In this document: positions 21,754 through 34,239 of the stretch, piece after piece
How the letters are laid out: the number at the start of each line of letters is the position of its first letter
Position numbering within the stretch: the first letter of the stretch is position 1
Source: Pneumocystis sp. 'macacae'
Lineage: Eukaryota > Ascomycota > Pneumocystomycetes > Pneumocystales > Pneumocystaceae
Assembly: GCA_018127085.1 (NCBI GenBank)
Contig: CM030723.1
Coordinates: 315,685-379,684, forward strand
Length of the DNA stretch: 64,000 bases
Reading direction: 5' to 3'
Made by a program: the position numbers and the translations under genes
The notes under the pieces: model-generated
The model's database searches: none
Seen by the model: the letters and a program-made list of their open reading frames with translations, nothing else
Told to the model about the DNA's origin: nothing

Positions 21754-24214
21754 TTAATAGATATGGTTTACTCCAATATAATTCCCATCTAAATAATCTT
21801 GAAGAAATTTAATTCTATTATGAAGTCTTCCACCATGTTTTTGATTAACTTGTTTAAGCTGTTTTGAGGTGCCACTATATACAACTAAATCGTCTTCTTC
21901 TGTCCAAATTCCTTCAATATTAGGCAAAGGTAAATTCCTACTTATAGCTTCCATAACAATAACAGCCAATTTTTTAACACCTGAAGTTTTATATAATGCA
22001 AAAGTAACATCATCTTGAGTTATACCATATTTCTTCATGTTTCTAAGATACCAATGAGCTGTTTTCTCTAATAAAGTATCTGGTTCTCCTAATACTAGAT
22101 CATCATTATTTTTTAAATTATTACCGTAACAACCAATATTTTGAATATTACTATTTAAAACTATTGAATTAGGTAAAAAATTATCATTGAATCCAGAAAC
22201 TTCAGATATTTCTTGATAATTTCGAGCAATTATATTATTGTTTGATGGATCAGGAGACGTTAATACTTCAAAATTTTCCTTATCTGCATATAAAGTAGAT
22301 ATTAAAGATGAAGAAGACTTAGGTGTCTGCAAACTATAATTAATTTGAAATTGAGGCGATACAGAATCTACTGAAACAGTAGATAAATAACTAATTTCAT
22401 CAGTATTTGTAGGAGTTGAATATCCTTGTTCAGAAATATTCTTTATATTTTTATCATTAAAAATAGAAGAATCTTGATCTATCTCTTCTTGTTTTTTTAA
22501 TAAACAAATATTTGAATTTATTTGCATAATAAGCTGACGTAGCATCATTATGTCATCCTCATCAGGCACTAATTCATCATCCTTTAAATTGCTATACCAA
22601 AATTCTACCATTAAATTAACTTTTTTAAAATCTAAGAAACAATTACCTTTTAATATTTTTTTTTTCTTTGAAGATAAAGAATTTTCTAAACCAATTTCTT
22701 TATTAATTAAAATTTCAGGAAAAATCAAAGAACTGTCTAAAGGATTAGATTGTTTAATTATTGAATTGTTTTTTAAATTATTATCATGAATATTATTTAC
22801 ACTAGCAAAATATGTTATTTTTGAATCCTTATTGCTATCAAAATTACAATCATATTCCGGAATAGATTCAACACAATTTAGTGTTGCTCCTAAAGATTTA
22901 GAGAATTGTGTTTGAAACATTTTATAAGGTAGATATTTTTTTATTGAACTAGTATAAGAATCTTGCATTATGCCAGAATGATCGAGTTTATTATGAAATA
23001 ATATATTAACATTTAGAGGACACTTAAAAAGTTAATAAATTAGTAATAGAAAAAATATAACCTTTGAATTCATAGAATCAGAAAGATTTTTATTGAAACC
23101 ATATAAATATTTCTCAGATTCATTGGGCATGGTTTCAGAGAATGCAGTTTCTGAATTACAATTAAAGTCAGAGTTAATATTAAGTAATGGTAACAAAACG
23201 TTCACATAGCGATTTCTCCATGAAAAAGAACTTCGATGTGGATACTATTAAAAAATAAGTTATAAGAAAGGAAAAAACTAAATATACTAAATTATGAAAT
23301 TTTTCAAAAACTAATCTACCTTTGGGAGGTAAATTAGATTTCTTTATAAAATTTATTAAAGTATAATCTTCTTCAGATGTAAATCTAAAAGAATTAAGAT
23401 TATTAATAAAAACTCATAATATATACCCATCTTCAAAATATTTAGAAAACATAGAATTGCTGTCAAAATAATTTTCTGTCTAAAAAAAATTAAAACATAA
23501 TTAATAAATAATTCCAGGTCTTTAAATTATTACATTATTATTAATACTGTTAAATTCAATTCTAGTATTTCCGTTAGACAATGAAATGGGACCGAGTTTT
23601 GGCTCAAGAACAAATCGATAATAATCATGCCAAACATACGGCAAATGCTTTCCATACTATCCAGAAATTAATATGTATAGTAATAATCCAAAATAAAGAA
23701 CCTTTTTTGATATTTTATTATATATTTCCATATCATATCTTTTAACTCCAGGACGATGTACATAACTTATTAAAATTTTATCATCCTTTCTTGAAAATTC
23801 CTTGTTATTTTTTATTCTATATAAATAAATAAATAGTACAGAAAAATCAAAAATATATTACTCATTCATAAGACGGTGAACTTCCTTTGAGTAAGAAATA
23901 TCAAGATAATATTCATTAATATCAAGAAGCTTTTTACAATTAACACTATCTAATATAAAATAATATGAAACAATATTCGACATCAAATAATACTTTAATG
24001 GATCCCCAAGTATTATTTGCTTCGTATCTTTTTGATTTACAACATCTGTTATATGTCCTCCATGTATCTAAAGTCATGTTAACTATCTATATCTATTTTT
24101 CATTATTACTTGAATAATATGGACCAATAACTCATTTTTTATGAGTTCATGCTGTAAAAAAAAAATCATACTTGTTCCATCCGCATTCTTAAATATATTT
24201 CGAGTTTCCTGCAT
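21754..24214 (-). CDS. RAP1: telomeric protein RAP1 (BRCT, two Myb-like repeats, RCT)
   Basis: Shelterin-type telomere protein. Eight exons: 24214-24110, 24067-23862, 23816-23702, 23656-23534, 23479-23427, 23384-23288, 23244-23062, 23022-21754; 716 residues. The N-terminal BRCT starts FKNADGTSMIFFLQHEL and includes IHGGHIT and NIVSYYFILDSVN. Myb-like repeat 1 reads EFSRKDDKILISYVHRPG...YGKHLPYVWHDYYRFVL; repeat 2 reads FTSEEDYTLINFIKKSN...SSFSWRNRYVNVLLP. A long disordered Ser/Asn-rich linker follows. The C-terminus has the RCT features: WYLRNMKKYGITQDDVTFAL and GIWTEEDDLVVYSG...LKQVNQKHGGRLHNRIKFL. The two-Myb layout is that of fission-yeast-type Rap1. The 20-nt GT..AG stretch in exon 1 is coding, not an intron. 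Family call strong. Confidence 0.88.
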
Positions 24215-25112
24215 TTTATTATGCTTAATTAACCTTAAAAACTATTTATTTCTTAATCATTTAGTGTAAAATGAATATCGTATGATTATTATCAATTACT
24301 AATGATTTAGTGTTATATTTTAAGAGATAATATTTTTAAATATATACTATTTTTATATGCTTATTTTAATTTTATTATTTTTAAAACTTTATAAGACTTA
24401 TTTTCTATATAATTTTATATAACAAAAAAACAAATACAATAGTACCTAAGAATAAATTTCTTATAAATTTATTTTAAAAAAACTCAAAACCAAATATAAA
24501 CAACATAATAAAAATGCATATTCATCTGATAAGTCAAAAAGTTATATGTTGAGCATAGGACATTCTTTTTGTAGATACATACACCTATAGCTATCAATCA
24601 AAACATAAATAATATTTTATAATAATTTAAATAAACCTATAAAAAATTTAAATTCAATTTCTTATGAAATACATATATTTTACATTTAGAAAATTTATAA
24701 ATATTATTTTCATTTTATATAAATCTCAAAAATTTACCGTTCAAATTATCATTAAGAAAAAATATTTTGATTATATTTAACTAAAAACAAAATTAAAAAA
24801 AATAATGAAAACTAGAAATATATTCTTATAAAAATATATCTGCATTTCATATTTTATTTTCCAAATATCAATATCTATAATAAAAAATTAATTATATCAT
24901 TTCTATAAAAAACTAAACAAATATTTCTTTTTACAAAGGTAATTAAGCGTATAAAAACATAATTTAAAAGAGTTCTATTCATATTAAACGCATTTTTTTT
25001 AAATTCATTAAACTTTAAATTCATATTTATAATTATCAAAACTTTTAAATGAAATAAGTATATAAATTTAAACCAAAAATATAATTAAAATACTGAAAAT
25101 GAAAAATATAAA
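24215..25112. other. divergent intergenic region RAP1 / unknown gene
   Basis: About 900 bases, extremely AT-rich, holding two divergent promoters. No conserved ORF, tRNA or repeat array recognised. Confidence 0.55.
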
Positions 25113-26215
25113 ATGACCACCACAAATATAAACGCGCAAATTTCCATTATTTCTACATCTAAGCGCCCTAAATTATATACACATGACTTTGAAAAAAAAG
25201 AAATACCAGAAATATTGAAATCTTCATCTACTTGGAATATAAATAAAGATATGTCAAATGTATCTTCTATCTTTAATAGAAAAATAAAATGGGATTCATT
25301 ACCTCTTAAAACAGATAATTTTGCATTAAAAATTGATTTTTGTCAAAGGTAAAAGATTATATTTTTTAGAAAGACATATCACATCAGAATTTAAAATGAA
25401 TAACTTATATAGTTTTTATAAATTTGAAGAAAATGAAAATAAAGAAACTTCTCTGCAAACAAAACACAAAGAATACTCATCCGAAAACATAGATAATAAT
25501 TCCAACTTGAACAACACTTCTATTAATAAAAACGACAACGAAGTACTTGAAAGTTACGCATTATTTCGCAGTAATTCTACCACTGAATCAATTCCCTTTT
25601 CTGGTACTACTAATTTTCAGAAAACAATGTATAATGAACGCTTTACAACTCAAAAAAATGATGAATTTCCATCTTTTATAAAAACGGAATATGAAACTAT
25701 AACACCTAAATTTTCACCGCAAAAAAAAGAATTTAATTCAGTGCTACCAATTGCTCGTAACCCATTTCCAGTAGCAATACTTGGGAAAAGTGTTATTTCT
25801 GGTCTTTCATCAGATATTACTCTCCTTAGAACTTGTTTTCGTGTAGGAGAGGCTCTTAAAGTTTTTAACCTTCAACAAAATTCCAAAATTTTGTATTTTA
25901 CAGAATTTTTCGGTAATTTTCTTATTTTCATTTTTACTTTCTTATAACATAATAGGTATTATAAAAGAATCCATTAATAAAAAAGATTTAATTATATATA
26001 CTGTTGGTGATTTGTTTCATCCTTTAAAAGGTCCTTATATTTATGCATTATACTATGATAATCATGATACATTTAAATTTAAAAATGGAGAAATAGTAAG
26101 AATTTTAGGAATATTTAAAAAAAAAAAAGAAATAATAAAAAATGAGTTAAAAGTTACAAAAATGTATCCAAGTACATGGGAAGAAATTCATCGGATTAAA
26201 GAGACAATAAAATAA
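25113..26215 (+). CDS. unrecognised conserved-looking protein, possible OB-like C-terminal domain
   Basis: Proposed exons 25113-25348, 25374-25912 and 25956-26215, 344 residues. The first 170 residues are polar and low-complexity. From about residue 200 the protein becomes compact and conserved-looking: LPIARNPFPVAILGKSVISG, SSDITLLRTCFRVGEALKV, then KILYFTEFFG, YTVGDLFHPLKGPYIYALYY and GEIVRILGIF. The alternation of beta-like strands and short loops would suit an OB-type fold, but this is inference only. I recall similar sequences annotated as hypothetical in other fungi but no named family. The 25349-25373 junction is only 25 nt between exons 1 and 2, so either it is an extremely short intron or the gene starts at the ATG at 25395. 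The second intron (25913-25955) is normal. Confidence 0.6.
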
Positions 26216-26554
26216 CAATTTATTATTTAGATACCATAGTTTAAATTCTCAATTTCAATTTCAATATATAAAATACGATTTTTTACTAAGTATTAAAACT
26301 ATATTATATTATTTTCAAATAATCCGCATCATTTCTAGATATGCAATAAATTAAAAACATATACATGTTTATACCTTAAAATCCTAATTATTCAAGTTTT
26401 TTGATCTATAAACTACTATTTTAGATATAAAGCTATCCGAATACATATATCGTGATTTATACTTAATAATTCTACGTTAAGCTCTACATTTAAATCATTT
26501 AAAGCCAAGCGCTATTACAAAGTATCTAAAACTAAAAACCAAATATCTAAAAAC
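26216..26554. other. intergenic region (convergent unknown gene / SEC27)
   Basis: AT-rich shared 3' flank; the alternative last exon of SEC27 borders it on the right. Confidence 0.5.
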
Positions 26555-26674
26555 TCAAGAATCCGCGTTTGAAAGGTATTCAGATGAATTAGAATCTTGA
26601 GAACAATTTAAATCTCTTTCATGAATAGAGCCTAATAGATCATTAATATTAAAACTTACGTTATCTACTTAAAC

Positions 26675-29495
26675 TCATTTACTATTGATTATACAGGGAT
26701 TAGAATCATCATCTCTAAAAACCAACTTCCTAAATTCTTTTTCCAAATCTAAAGTTTTTTCTAAATCAGGAAAAAAACTAACATCATCTATAGATGTTAT
26801 AATTGAATTTGCAAGTCTATGTTTTCCTTTTTGCTCTAAATATTCTTTCCATAGTTTCAAAACTCTTTCTATTTGACTACATAAAATTAGCATATAAAAA
26901 AAAATCATAATAAAATGACCTTGGTACATATGTTCGAGCAAAAAGACATGCCTCAGGGAACCTTTTTGTATTTAAAAAAATATCAGTACAACCATCAACA
27001 TCCTGAATTTGCAGTAAAGCAGTAAATGCAATATTGTTTTGTCCAGAATCCAAAGCATCATTAGCAAGTGTTTTCATTTTTTCAATATTTCCAAATGAAG
27101 AGTATAACAAGAGCAAACTTGCATAATCTTTTGCTTTTATATAACATTCTTCAGCAAGACATAAATCCCAAATCGATAAAGAAATATCTCCTATAACCTT
27201 CCATTTAGATTCAAGATTTATCTTCTGAGCAATTTCAACAGCAATATCAAGTTTACGTAACTGAATAGCTAAATCAAAACGCTGTTCCAAATCTGTTGTA
27301 ATATCTAATGCTAAATCCTTATATCCTAAAGCAAAATTAACTAAAAATGTTTCCTAAAAGACTAGTTTTAAACCCTGTCCATCTAAAAATCTTGCTATCT
27401 TAACCATTTGATTTTGAGAAATACTAGGTAAAAGTTTTGCAGCACCATCCATGTCATTACGCAACACCAATGTTTGGTATTCTACAACAGATAAAGACAA
27501 TTCATACGAAATAACATGAACATCTTTGTCAACAAAATAAAGTTTTCCATCGCGAGGAATATAACCCAAAACATAAACATTACTATCAAAATGACTAATA
27601 GTATATACTTGATTTCCAACCAAATAATTCACCCGATTCATTGAATTAGAATAAATAAAGCAATCACCAACCCAATTCCCACTTTTAATACTATAATATT
27701 ATTATATTTTTTTATTAATAAAACATAAATTACCATTCAGAAATATCAGTAATTACTTCAAATGCATCTTCAACACCCTCTTCAGGATTAATATTTCCAG
27801 TTTCAATAGCATTAGTACAGAGATCAGAATTAAACTTCAATACATAAAAAATATCATCACATGAAAGAACAAATAATGTGCCCGATTCAGACCAGTATAT
27901 CTAAGAAAGCCTATTATTCTTTTTCTTTTTTTCTGAAAAACATTACCTCATTTGGCGAAACATCAATTTTCCTAATGAACTCATAAGTTTCCCAATCATA
28001 AAAAGCAAGAAATCCATGTCCTTTAATCCCAAGAAGCTGCCCTCCAAAGATATCGTCAGTCAGAAATTCACAACAAAAAGGATTGGTTCTTTCTTTAAAG
28101 TTCCTATATACACGAATACATGTCGAAGATTCTCTTATAGCATATTCATTAGAGTTATATGCCCATACAAAATTAAGTGCAGACCCAAATGCTTTATTTC
28201 TCCATGCAAGAGCTGTGTAAATAATATACTCACCATCACCACAAACAACGACAAAACGTCCATTGGGAGAATGTTGCAAAGATTGAGGATAAATTTCACA
28301 AGAACCCAAATAACGTTGAGCAAGAGTAAGCTTTACACCATCTTTAATATCTTCTTGATCTACTAATATCATCCCTTTATCACCAGAACCTCTCTATACT
28401 TACCATTGCTAGGCTTAATAACAGATGAATAAATATCATTATGTTTTGCCCATATAATTTTCCCTGAAGCATCCATACTTACAGCAGGTTGTTCTCTTCC
28501 TATTTTTAAAACAGCTAAACCTTCATCATAACCAATAGCTACAGTATTGCTCCCTTTAAGATGACCAACGCACCAGGCTCTTTCAAGTCCATAGTTAAAT
28601 GTCTGTTCAAGTTTATACGTATTAGAATTCCAGATCCTAATAGTTCCATCTTCTGAGCCACTAATAATAATAGGAAGCTCTGAATAAAAACAAGCAAATG
28701 AAACATTTTCAGAATGCCCTTCTAAAGTCTGAACACATGATTTTGTCTGATAATCCCATATTTTAATCATATGATCATCGCCAGCAGTAACGAGAAACGG
28801 TTTATCACCAGCATGGTAATACTCCACATAATTAATACCCCTTTCCCCAACATCAAGAGTATAATTAGGTGATGATGAACCCAAAGACCATACCTTGACA
28901 GTTCTATCTAAATTACATGAAGCAAATGTATTTGTATCTTTAGGATTAATTGTTAAGCCCATCACATAGTGTCCATGACCCTCAAAAACCTGTAATGCAT
29001 CTATTAGAAAAATCATAAAGCATTTATATATAATACTCTTAAACATTTCCAAGAGTTTTCCCAATCCCACAATCGAATTAACATATCATCACCTCCGGTA
29101 AGAACAAACGATTGTGTAGGATGAACAGCAATGCAGCGTATATAATCAGTATGTGCCTCAATCTGGTTAACTTTTTCTAATGTATTATAATTGTAAACTC
29201 GAAGATGAAAATCATCTGCTCCACATACAAACCAATTTTTTCTAGATATAAATTTAACAGCACGTATAGGAACAGCAGACACCTCAAATGTCCTAATACT
29301 AGCCTAAACAATACACTTTAGTTTATAAAGAATACATATCCCCAAAATAATAATTTTTACCGATGTTTCATAATTCCAAATAATAACTCTCCCATTATAT
29401 AGAGAAGTGATAAGCCACATTTCCGATGGATGAAAATCAATTGACTTTACACGTTCAGTATGCTCCAACATTATTTTCTCCAACATAAGCATCAT
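26675..29495 (-). CDS. SEC27: coatomer beta-prime subunit
   Basis: COPI coat subunit that recognises dilysine cargo signals in Golgi-to-ER transport. Exons 29495-29361, 29303-29037, 28989-28404, 28359-27947, 27900-27734, 27690-27374, 27325-26920, 26876-26675; 830 residues. The N-terminal propellers carry many WD repeats, e.g. RVKSIDFHPSEMWLITSLYN, IRCIAVHPTQSFVLTGGDD, RVFEGHGHYVMGLTINPKD and VSFACFYSELPIIISGSEDG. Then come the SEC27 hallmarks LGSCEIYPQSLQHSPNGRFV, GDGEYIIYTALAWRNKAFG and the alpha-solenoid RFDLAIQLRKLDIAVEIAQK. The 48-nt intron 27373-27326 restores FLDGQGYKDLALD. The stop at 26675 follows shortly after a possible donor (GTAAAT at 26682); splicing there to 26630 would give a longer Ser/Asp-rich C-terminus ending at 26555. 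Confidence 0.93.
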
Positions 29496-30180
29496 TTTGA
29501 TTTTTTATCTTTTTTTAAAAAATCTAATTAATTTCAATTCCTAAAAAAACAAAACAAAATTAATGTTTTTTTTTTTTTTTTAAAAATATGTTTTTCTATT
29601 ATAAAAAAATAAATGTAAAAATACTTTAAATATACAATATTTATCAAGAATTAACCTTTGAATTCTAATAAATTTCTTATTACGATGGTCGTTTAAAAAA
29701 CCTTTAACATTAAAAAAAATAGAAAGAGATAAAAAAAATAATTTAAATAATCGAAAAACATATTATTTAACTAATTTGTAAAAAATAATTGGTCTTAAAT
29801 CGAATTTTAGCACTTAAAAATTATTTTATTTGTTTCATCAAAAGCCAAATGTTCTTTGGATAGATGATTTTAAAAAAGTAAGCAAAAGATTTATTTAGTT
29901 TTTTATACTTTTAACGAATAGAATTATTGTTTAAAAAAAAATAAACTGCTTTTTTCTTTAGATCTTTTATTTTATTAACTGTTTTTCAAAGACATTTAAA
30001 TTATTTAAAAATAGATTTTTCTTGATATTGTTTTCAATACATAGAAATTACCATTTTTAAGTAAAAACAAACATTTTCTTCATCATATTGTTTTGTAACA
30101 ACTTGATAAGACTTTTCCTGGACAACAAGGATTCTTTCAATAAATTTTATAAATAGGTATTAGAATTATATTTCCTACAA
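29496..30180. other. divergent intergenic region SEC27 / HOS3
   Basis: AT-rich bidirectional promoter region of about 690 bases, with a poly-T run near 29565-29582. No other feature seen. Confidence 0.55.
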
Positions 30181-32011
30181 ATGAACTTGCCTTCTTTTAC
30201 AGTTTCTAATTCACCTTTGGAACCTTCAAGTGATTTTTCTAAAGACATAAATAATAAGTCTGATTTGGCACCAAACAAGACACCATCACTTATTGATACA
30301 TTTTTGAATATATCTTTAAAAGATACAGAAACAGATAATATATTTGATACAAACAGTGAGCACAAGTTTGAAAATTTTTCTACATCAGAAACAACACCTT
30401 TCGAAACACAACATTCTAATATTATCTCTCCTATTAAAAAACAAGAATTAAAAATACTTAATACACTTGTGATTTTACATGAAAATTGCATGAAACATGA
30501 ATTTGAGAGAAACAAACGTGATTTAAAATATATAGTTGAGCGGCCTAGAAGATATAAGGCTGCAATAATTGGTTTATATATTTTACATCATAAAGATATA
30601 CTAATTTCGAATATAGGAGCGTTATCTGCAAAAGCTCATCTTGATATGACATTGGGATTTAATTCATTCAATATTTATCAATCAACAAGACTTATACCTA
30701 TTATTAACAATCCTGTTATTGAGTTTATACACGGTGAAAATTGGCCTTTAGAACTTTACAAACTTTGTAAAAATGCACATAAAGCAATTGCAGAAGGAGA
30801 ATTAGAGATTCCTGAAGATAAATATCACATTGGTGATCTTTATCTTGGACATACTTCTCTTGAAGCATTTGAAGGATGTTTAGGTGCTATATATGATGGA
30901 ATTGACCGTTGTTTATCCCAGGATTCTAATATTAAAAATGTGCATGTTCTTCTTCGCCCTCCAGGTATTCTATATATTCATATTATATGGCATTTTTAAA
31001 AGAATAGGTCATCATTGTTCTAGAGAAATCCCTTCTGGATTTTGTCTCTTAAATAATGCATTAATTGCAATATCTTACGCTCACAAAATATATGGAATTA
31101 CTCATTTTGCAATCTTAGATTTCGATCTTCATCATGGAGATGGTTCACAAGAAATTTCATGGAGGATTAACCAGAAAACAGATCTTAATCTTAACATAGG
31201 ATATTTTTCTTTGCATGATATTTACTCTTTTCCATGCGAAGGTCCATTTTCTACAGTGCAATCTAAAATAAGAGATGCAAGTATATGTATCATGAATCAC
31301 AACCAGGCTATTTGGAATATTCATATAGAAAAATATAATACACTTGAAGAGTTTGAAAAAATATATAACAGTTCTTATATAAAACTATTAGAAAAGGCAG
31401 ACTATTTTTTTAAAAATAGTGATGCTTCACCTGAACAATGTCTTTTAATTATAAGTGCAGGATTTGACAGCTCAGAGTTTGAGAGTGAACATATGCAACG
31501 ACATGGATATCATTTACCTACGTCATTTTATTGGAGATTCTCTAAAGACGCACTTGAATTATCTAAAAAAAGGTGTTGTTCTCGTATTTTTAGTATTATG
31601 GAAGGAGGATACTCTGATAGAGCCATTGCATCTGGAACTTTTGCATTATTATGTGGATTGACAAATGTTAACGAAAAGGATATAGATATATGTAAATCAT
31701 TATGGAAAATGGAGCATTTTTCTTGCATAGACAAAGCAATTTCAAAGGGCACAATATCTCGACTTCCAAAAACCTTTTTACATGATAAACAAATCCATTG
31801 GATAAAATACATTATAAAAATGGCACAACAATATATATCAATTTTAAATCCAAAAAATGATCTTACTTCAACATCTGAAGATAGAATGACACTTCGAGAA
31901 CGTAAAAAACCTATTGATTCTACCACCATAACTTCACTTATCGACCATATTGAAAAAATAAAATTAGATAAAACCATAAAATCGCCCCTTGTTAAAAATG
32001 AAGGTATATAA
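30181..32011 (+). CDS. HOS3: HOS3-type histone deacetylase
   Basis: Zinc-dependent class II-like lysine deacetylase; in budding yeast Hos3 acts as a homodimer, partly at the bud neck. Exons 30181-30964 and 31008-32011 give 595 residues. After a serine/threonine-rich N-terminus of about 100 residues comes the catalytic domain: KILNTLVILHENCMKHEF, then VLLRPPGHHCSREIPSGFCL with the tandem active-site histidines, LDFDLHHGDGSQE and ISAGFDSSEFE supplying the zinc-binding Asp/His/Asp, and IMEGGYSDRA with the transition-state tyrosine. Inserts between these blocks (e.g. HDIYSFPCEGPFSTV) are typical of Hos3. The C-terminal 100 residues are basic. All catalytic residues are present. Intron of 43 nt splits the GHH motif. 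Secure. Confidence 0.94.
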
Positions 32012-32450
32012 AAAGCTAAATACATAATTGTATCGGAACTCTTATATCTATTTATCATATTTAATTATTTTCATCAAAAAAATTAAAAAATATCAACAAA
32101 TATTTTTTTATATTATACTTATTTATCTCAATAATACTTATTTTTTATTTTATTATTAAACAATTCGCCCCTCTAACTCATGCATTTCTAAGTATAAATC
32201 ATTTATATATTTTTCCCGTACAAAGATTCGATTTAAAATTAACATTTTAACTTCGATCTTTAAAAGAAACCGCGTCAAAAGGCTAAGAGGTAGAATAAAA
32301 CAAAAAGGAGATTAAATCAGAAAAATAATGTAATTTTTAGGCTTCATTTTAGAATCTACAAGTCTCTATATGACTAACTATAGTTTTACGTTTTTTTTTC
32401 GACTGAAATTGATTAAGAAATGAAAAGAAAAATAATATTTAAAATATAAA
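32012..32450. other. intergenic region HOS3 / DFP1
   Basis: Tandem genes; AT-rich region holding the DFP1 promoter. No clear cell-cycle box (ACGCGT) seen, only a partial CGCGTC near 32272. Confidence 0.5.
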
Positions 32451-34239
32451 ATGGTTGAGAATAAAAATACAGAACGTCAACCGCTCATTGCGCGTTCTAT
32501 GAATCTTCAGTTGCATGTTGTATCTCAACAACTGCCTCAGAATTCAGAGCATGAAATTTCTCCCGTTTTAAAACGAGTTCTTATTGAATCACCAGTACAA
32601 AAGATAAAGGATATAGATACAGTATTAAGTCGAAAATCAACAAAACGCACAAAACACGAGCAGGCGACAAAGCTTAAGACATTTAGTCAGGTGCATCAGC
32701 TATCAGCAGAGTCATGGAAAGTACCTTCAATAGAAGAAACAAATGCAAAAATTAGAGAATGGCAAAAACAATACCGCAGGGCATTTCCAAGTTTCAAGTT
32801 TTATTTTGACTCTGTCGATCAGAATATGAAGCATAAACTCATTAAACAAATCAATAAACTTGGCGGAGTAAGAAATAAACAATACAAAAATGCATTTATT
32901 AATAATATAGACGGTAGAAGCATTCTTTTCAAGAAATGTTACACATGTTATAACGACTAGGCCAATTCCTGATTTTACAAATATTTCTCTTCAGCTAGGT
33001 TAGATTTAAACATAAAATGTCGTTAATTTTTGATTAGCTCGGAAATCAGGTTTGACTACAGATACAACACTTGCAACATCTTCTGCACCTCAAAATAGAT
33101 CCAGAAAGCTTTTTGGACTCGGAAATATTTTAAAAGACTCATGTATAACTGGGTATATTATAGAAATCTTTATTACTTTCTTTCTTAGATATCTAGCAAA
33201 TCTAATCAAGAAGAATTATTAAGAAATGATGTTTTAATCAAAGCACATGAATATGATATAAAAATATGGTCATTCGATAGTAAGTGTCTATATAATGTAA
33301 TGGTTTTGATTACTTTTTAGAATTTGTAAATCGAATTTTGCGCTCACTCCTTGATTCATCATTAACACCTACTCAGCCAAAGCTTTCACATCTTCTTTAT
33401 GATGAAAAAGTTAATGGTACACGAGAGAGGGATCGGACTGCGCCGCGTGAAGATTATGTTTATTTTAAAGGACCCTATATTTTTGTTCGGGATATGTCTA
33501 ACATTTATCGTCCTATTATAATAAAAGAGTGGCCAAAACCACCTAATGGTAAAGTTTCAGAAGGGGAATGGCCTCAATTTAGGGTTACTGATTTTGGGCA
33601 TTGTCCATTTATTCGGAATAATTATCGAAAATCGCATCCTCCTTCATCTTTACCAAAACACGAAATGTTCAAAGAGTTACAAAACATTACTGAATCATCT
33701 AAAAACCTTAAAGGAATCTTTTTTAACCATTTAAAAGATAACTCTCATCGAATCTGTAGTCAGCTTCAATCTATAAATCAAACGGATATAAATGCATCTG
33801 GAATTATACAGTCAAATCTTACATCAACCGTACGTTCTCAAACATCTGCAAATGCTAGAAGTGGAGGAATGGCTGGATCTATTACAATACCTCTAAGCAA
33901 GTCTGTAGATGATCTTAAGAGAAAAGTTTTTATTCAAGTACAACAGCGACGGTCTATCCAGGAAAATATAAATACGTTCCAACAATCTCAAATTGATCCA
34001 ACAGATAAAAAAAAAGTTAAAGTAGAAAGTAAGCCAGGATATTGTGAAAATTGCAGGGAAAAATTTGAAGATTTTGATCAGGTATGTAAATTATATTTTT
34101 ATGTCTCACTTATTTTTTAAAGCATATAAATTCACGTCGCCATATCAAATACGCTACTAATAATGAAAATTTTGCAGAATTAGATGAATTGCTTTCTAGT
34201 CTGAAAAGGAAACCGCTCCCATGGATTATTGAAGCATAA
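32451..34239 (+). CDS. DFP1: Dfp1/Dbf4, regulatory subunit of the Cdc7/Hsk1 kinase
   Basis: Activating subunit of the Dbf4-dependent kinase that fires replication origins. Exons 32451-32867, 32911-32998, 33038-33152, 33197-33279, 33321-34081, 34123-34239; 526 residues. Three conserved modules are in order: motif N (BRCT-like) with FPSFKFYFDSVD, INKLGGTVEAFFSRNVTHVI and TTRPIPD; motif M with GPYIFVRDMSNIYRPIIIKE and EWPQFRVTDFGHCPF; motif C, a zinc finger CENCREKFEDFDQHINSRRH (C-x2-C-x9-H-x5-H) followed by LPWIIEA at the terminus. The last intron splits the zinc finger between its Cys and His pairs. The basic N-terminus (RKSTKRTKHEQATK) probably contains nuclear localisation signal. The third splice (33153-33196) was chosen to keep the frame; other joints are unambiguous. 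Confidence 0.9.

Noticed and set aside
24152..24171. 20-nt GT..AG stretch in RAP1 exon 1
   Set aside because: Retained it reads GTSMIFFLQHEL, the conserved BRCT start; too short for an intron.
27914..28366. Opposite-strand ORFs within SEC27
   Set aside because: WD-repeat reading on the minus strand is clearly the real gene; plus-strand frames lack motifs.
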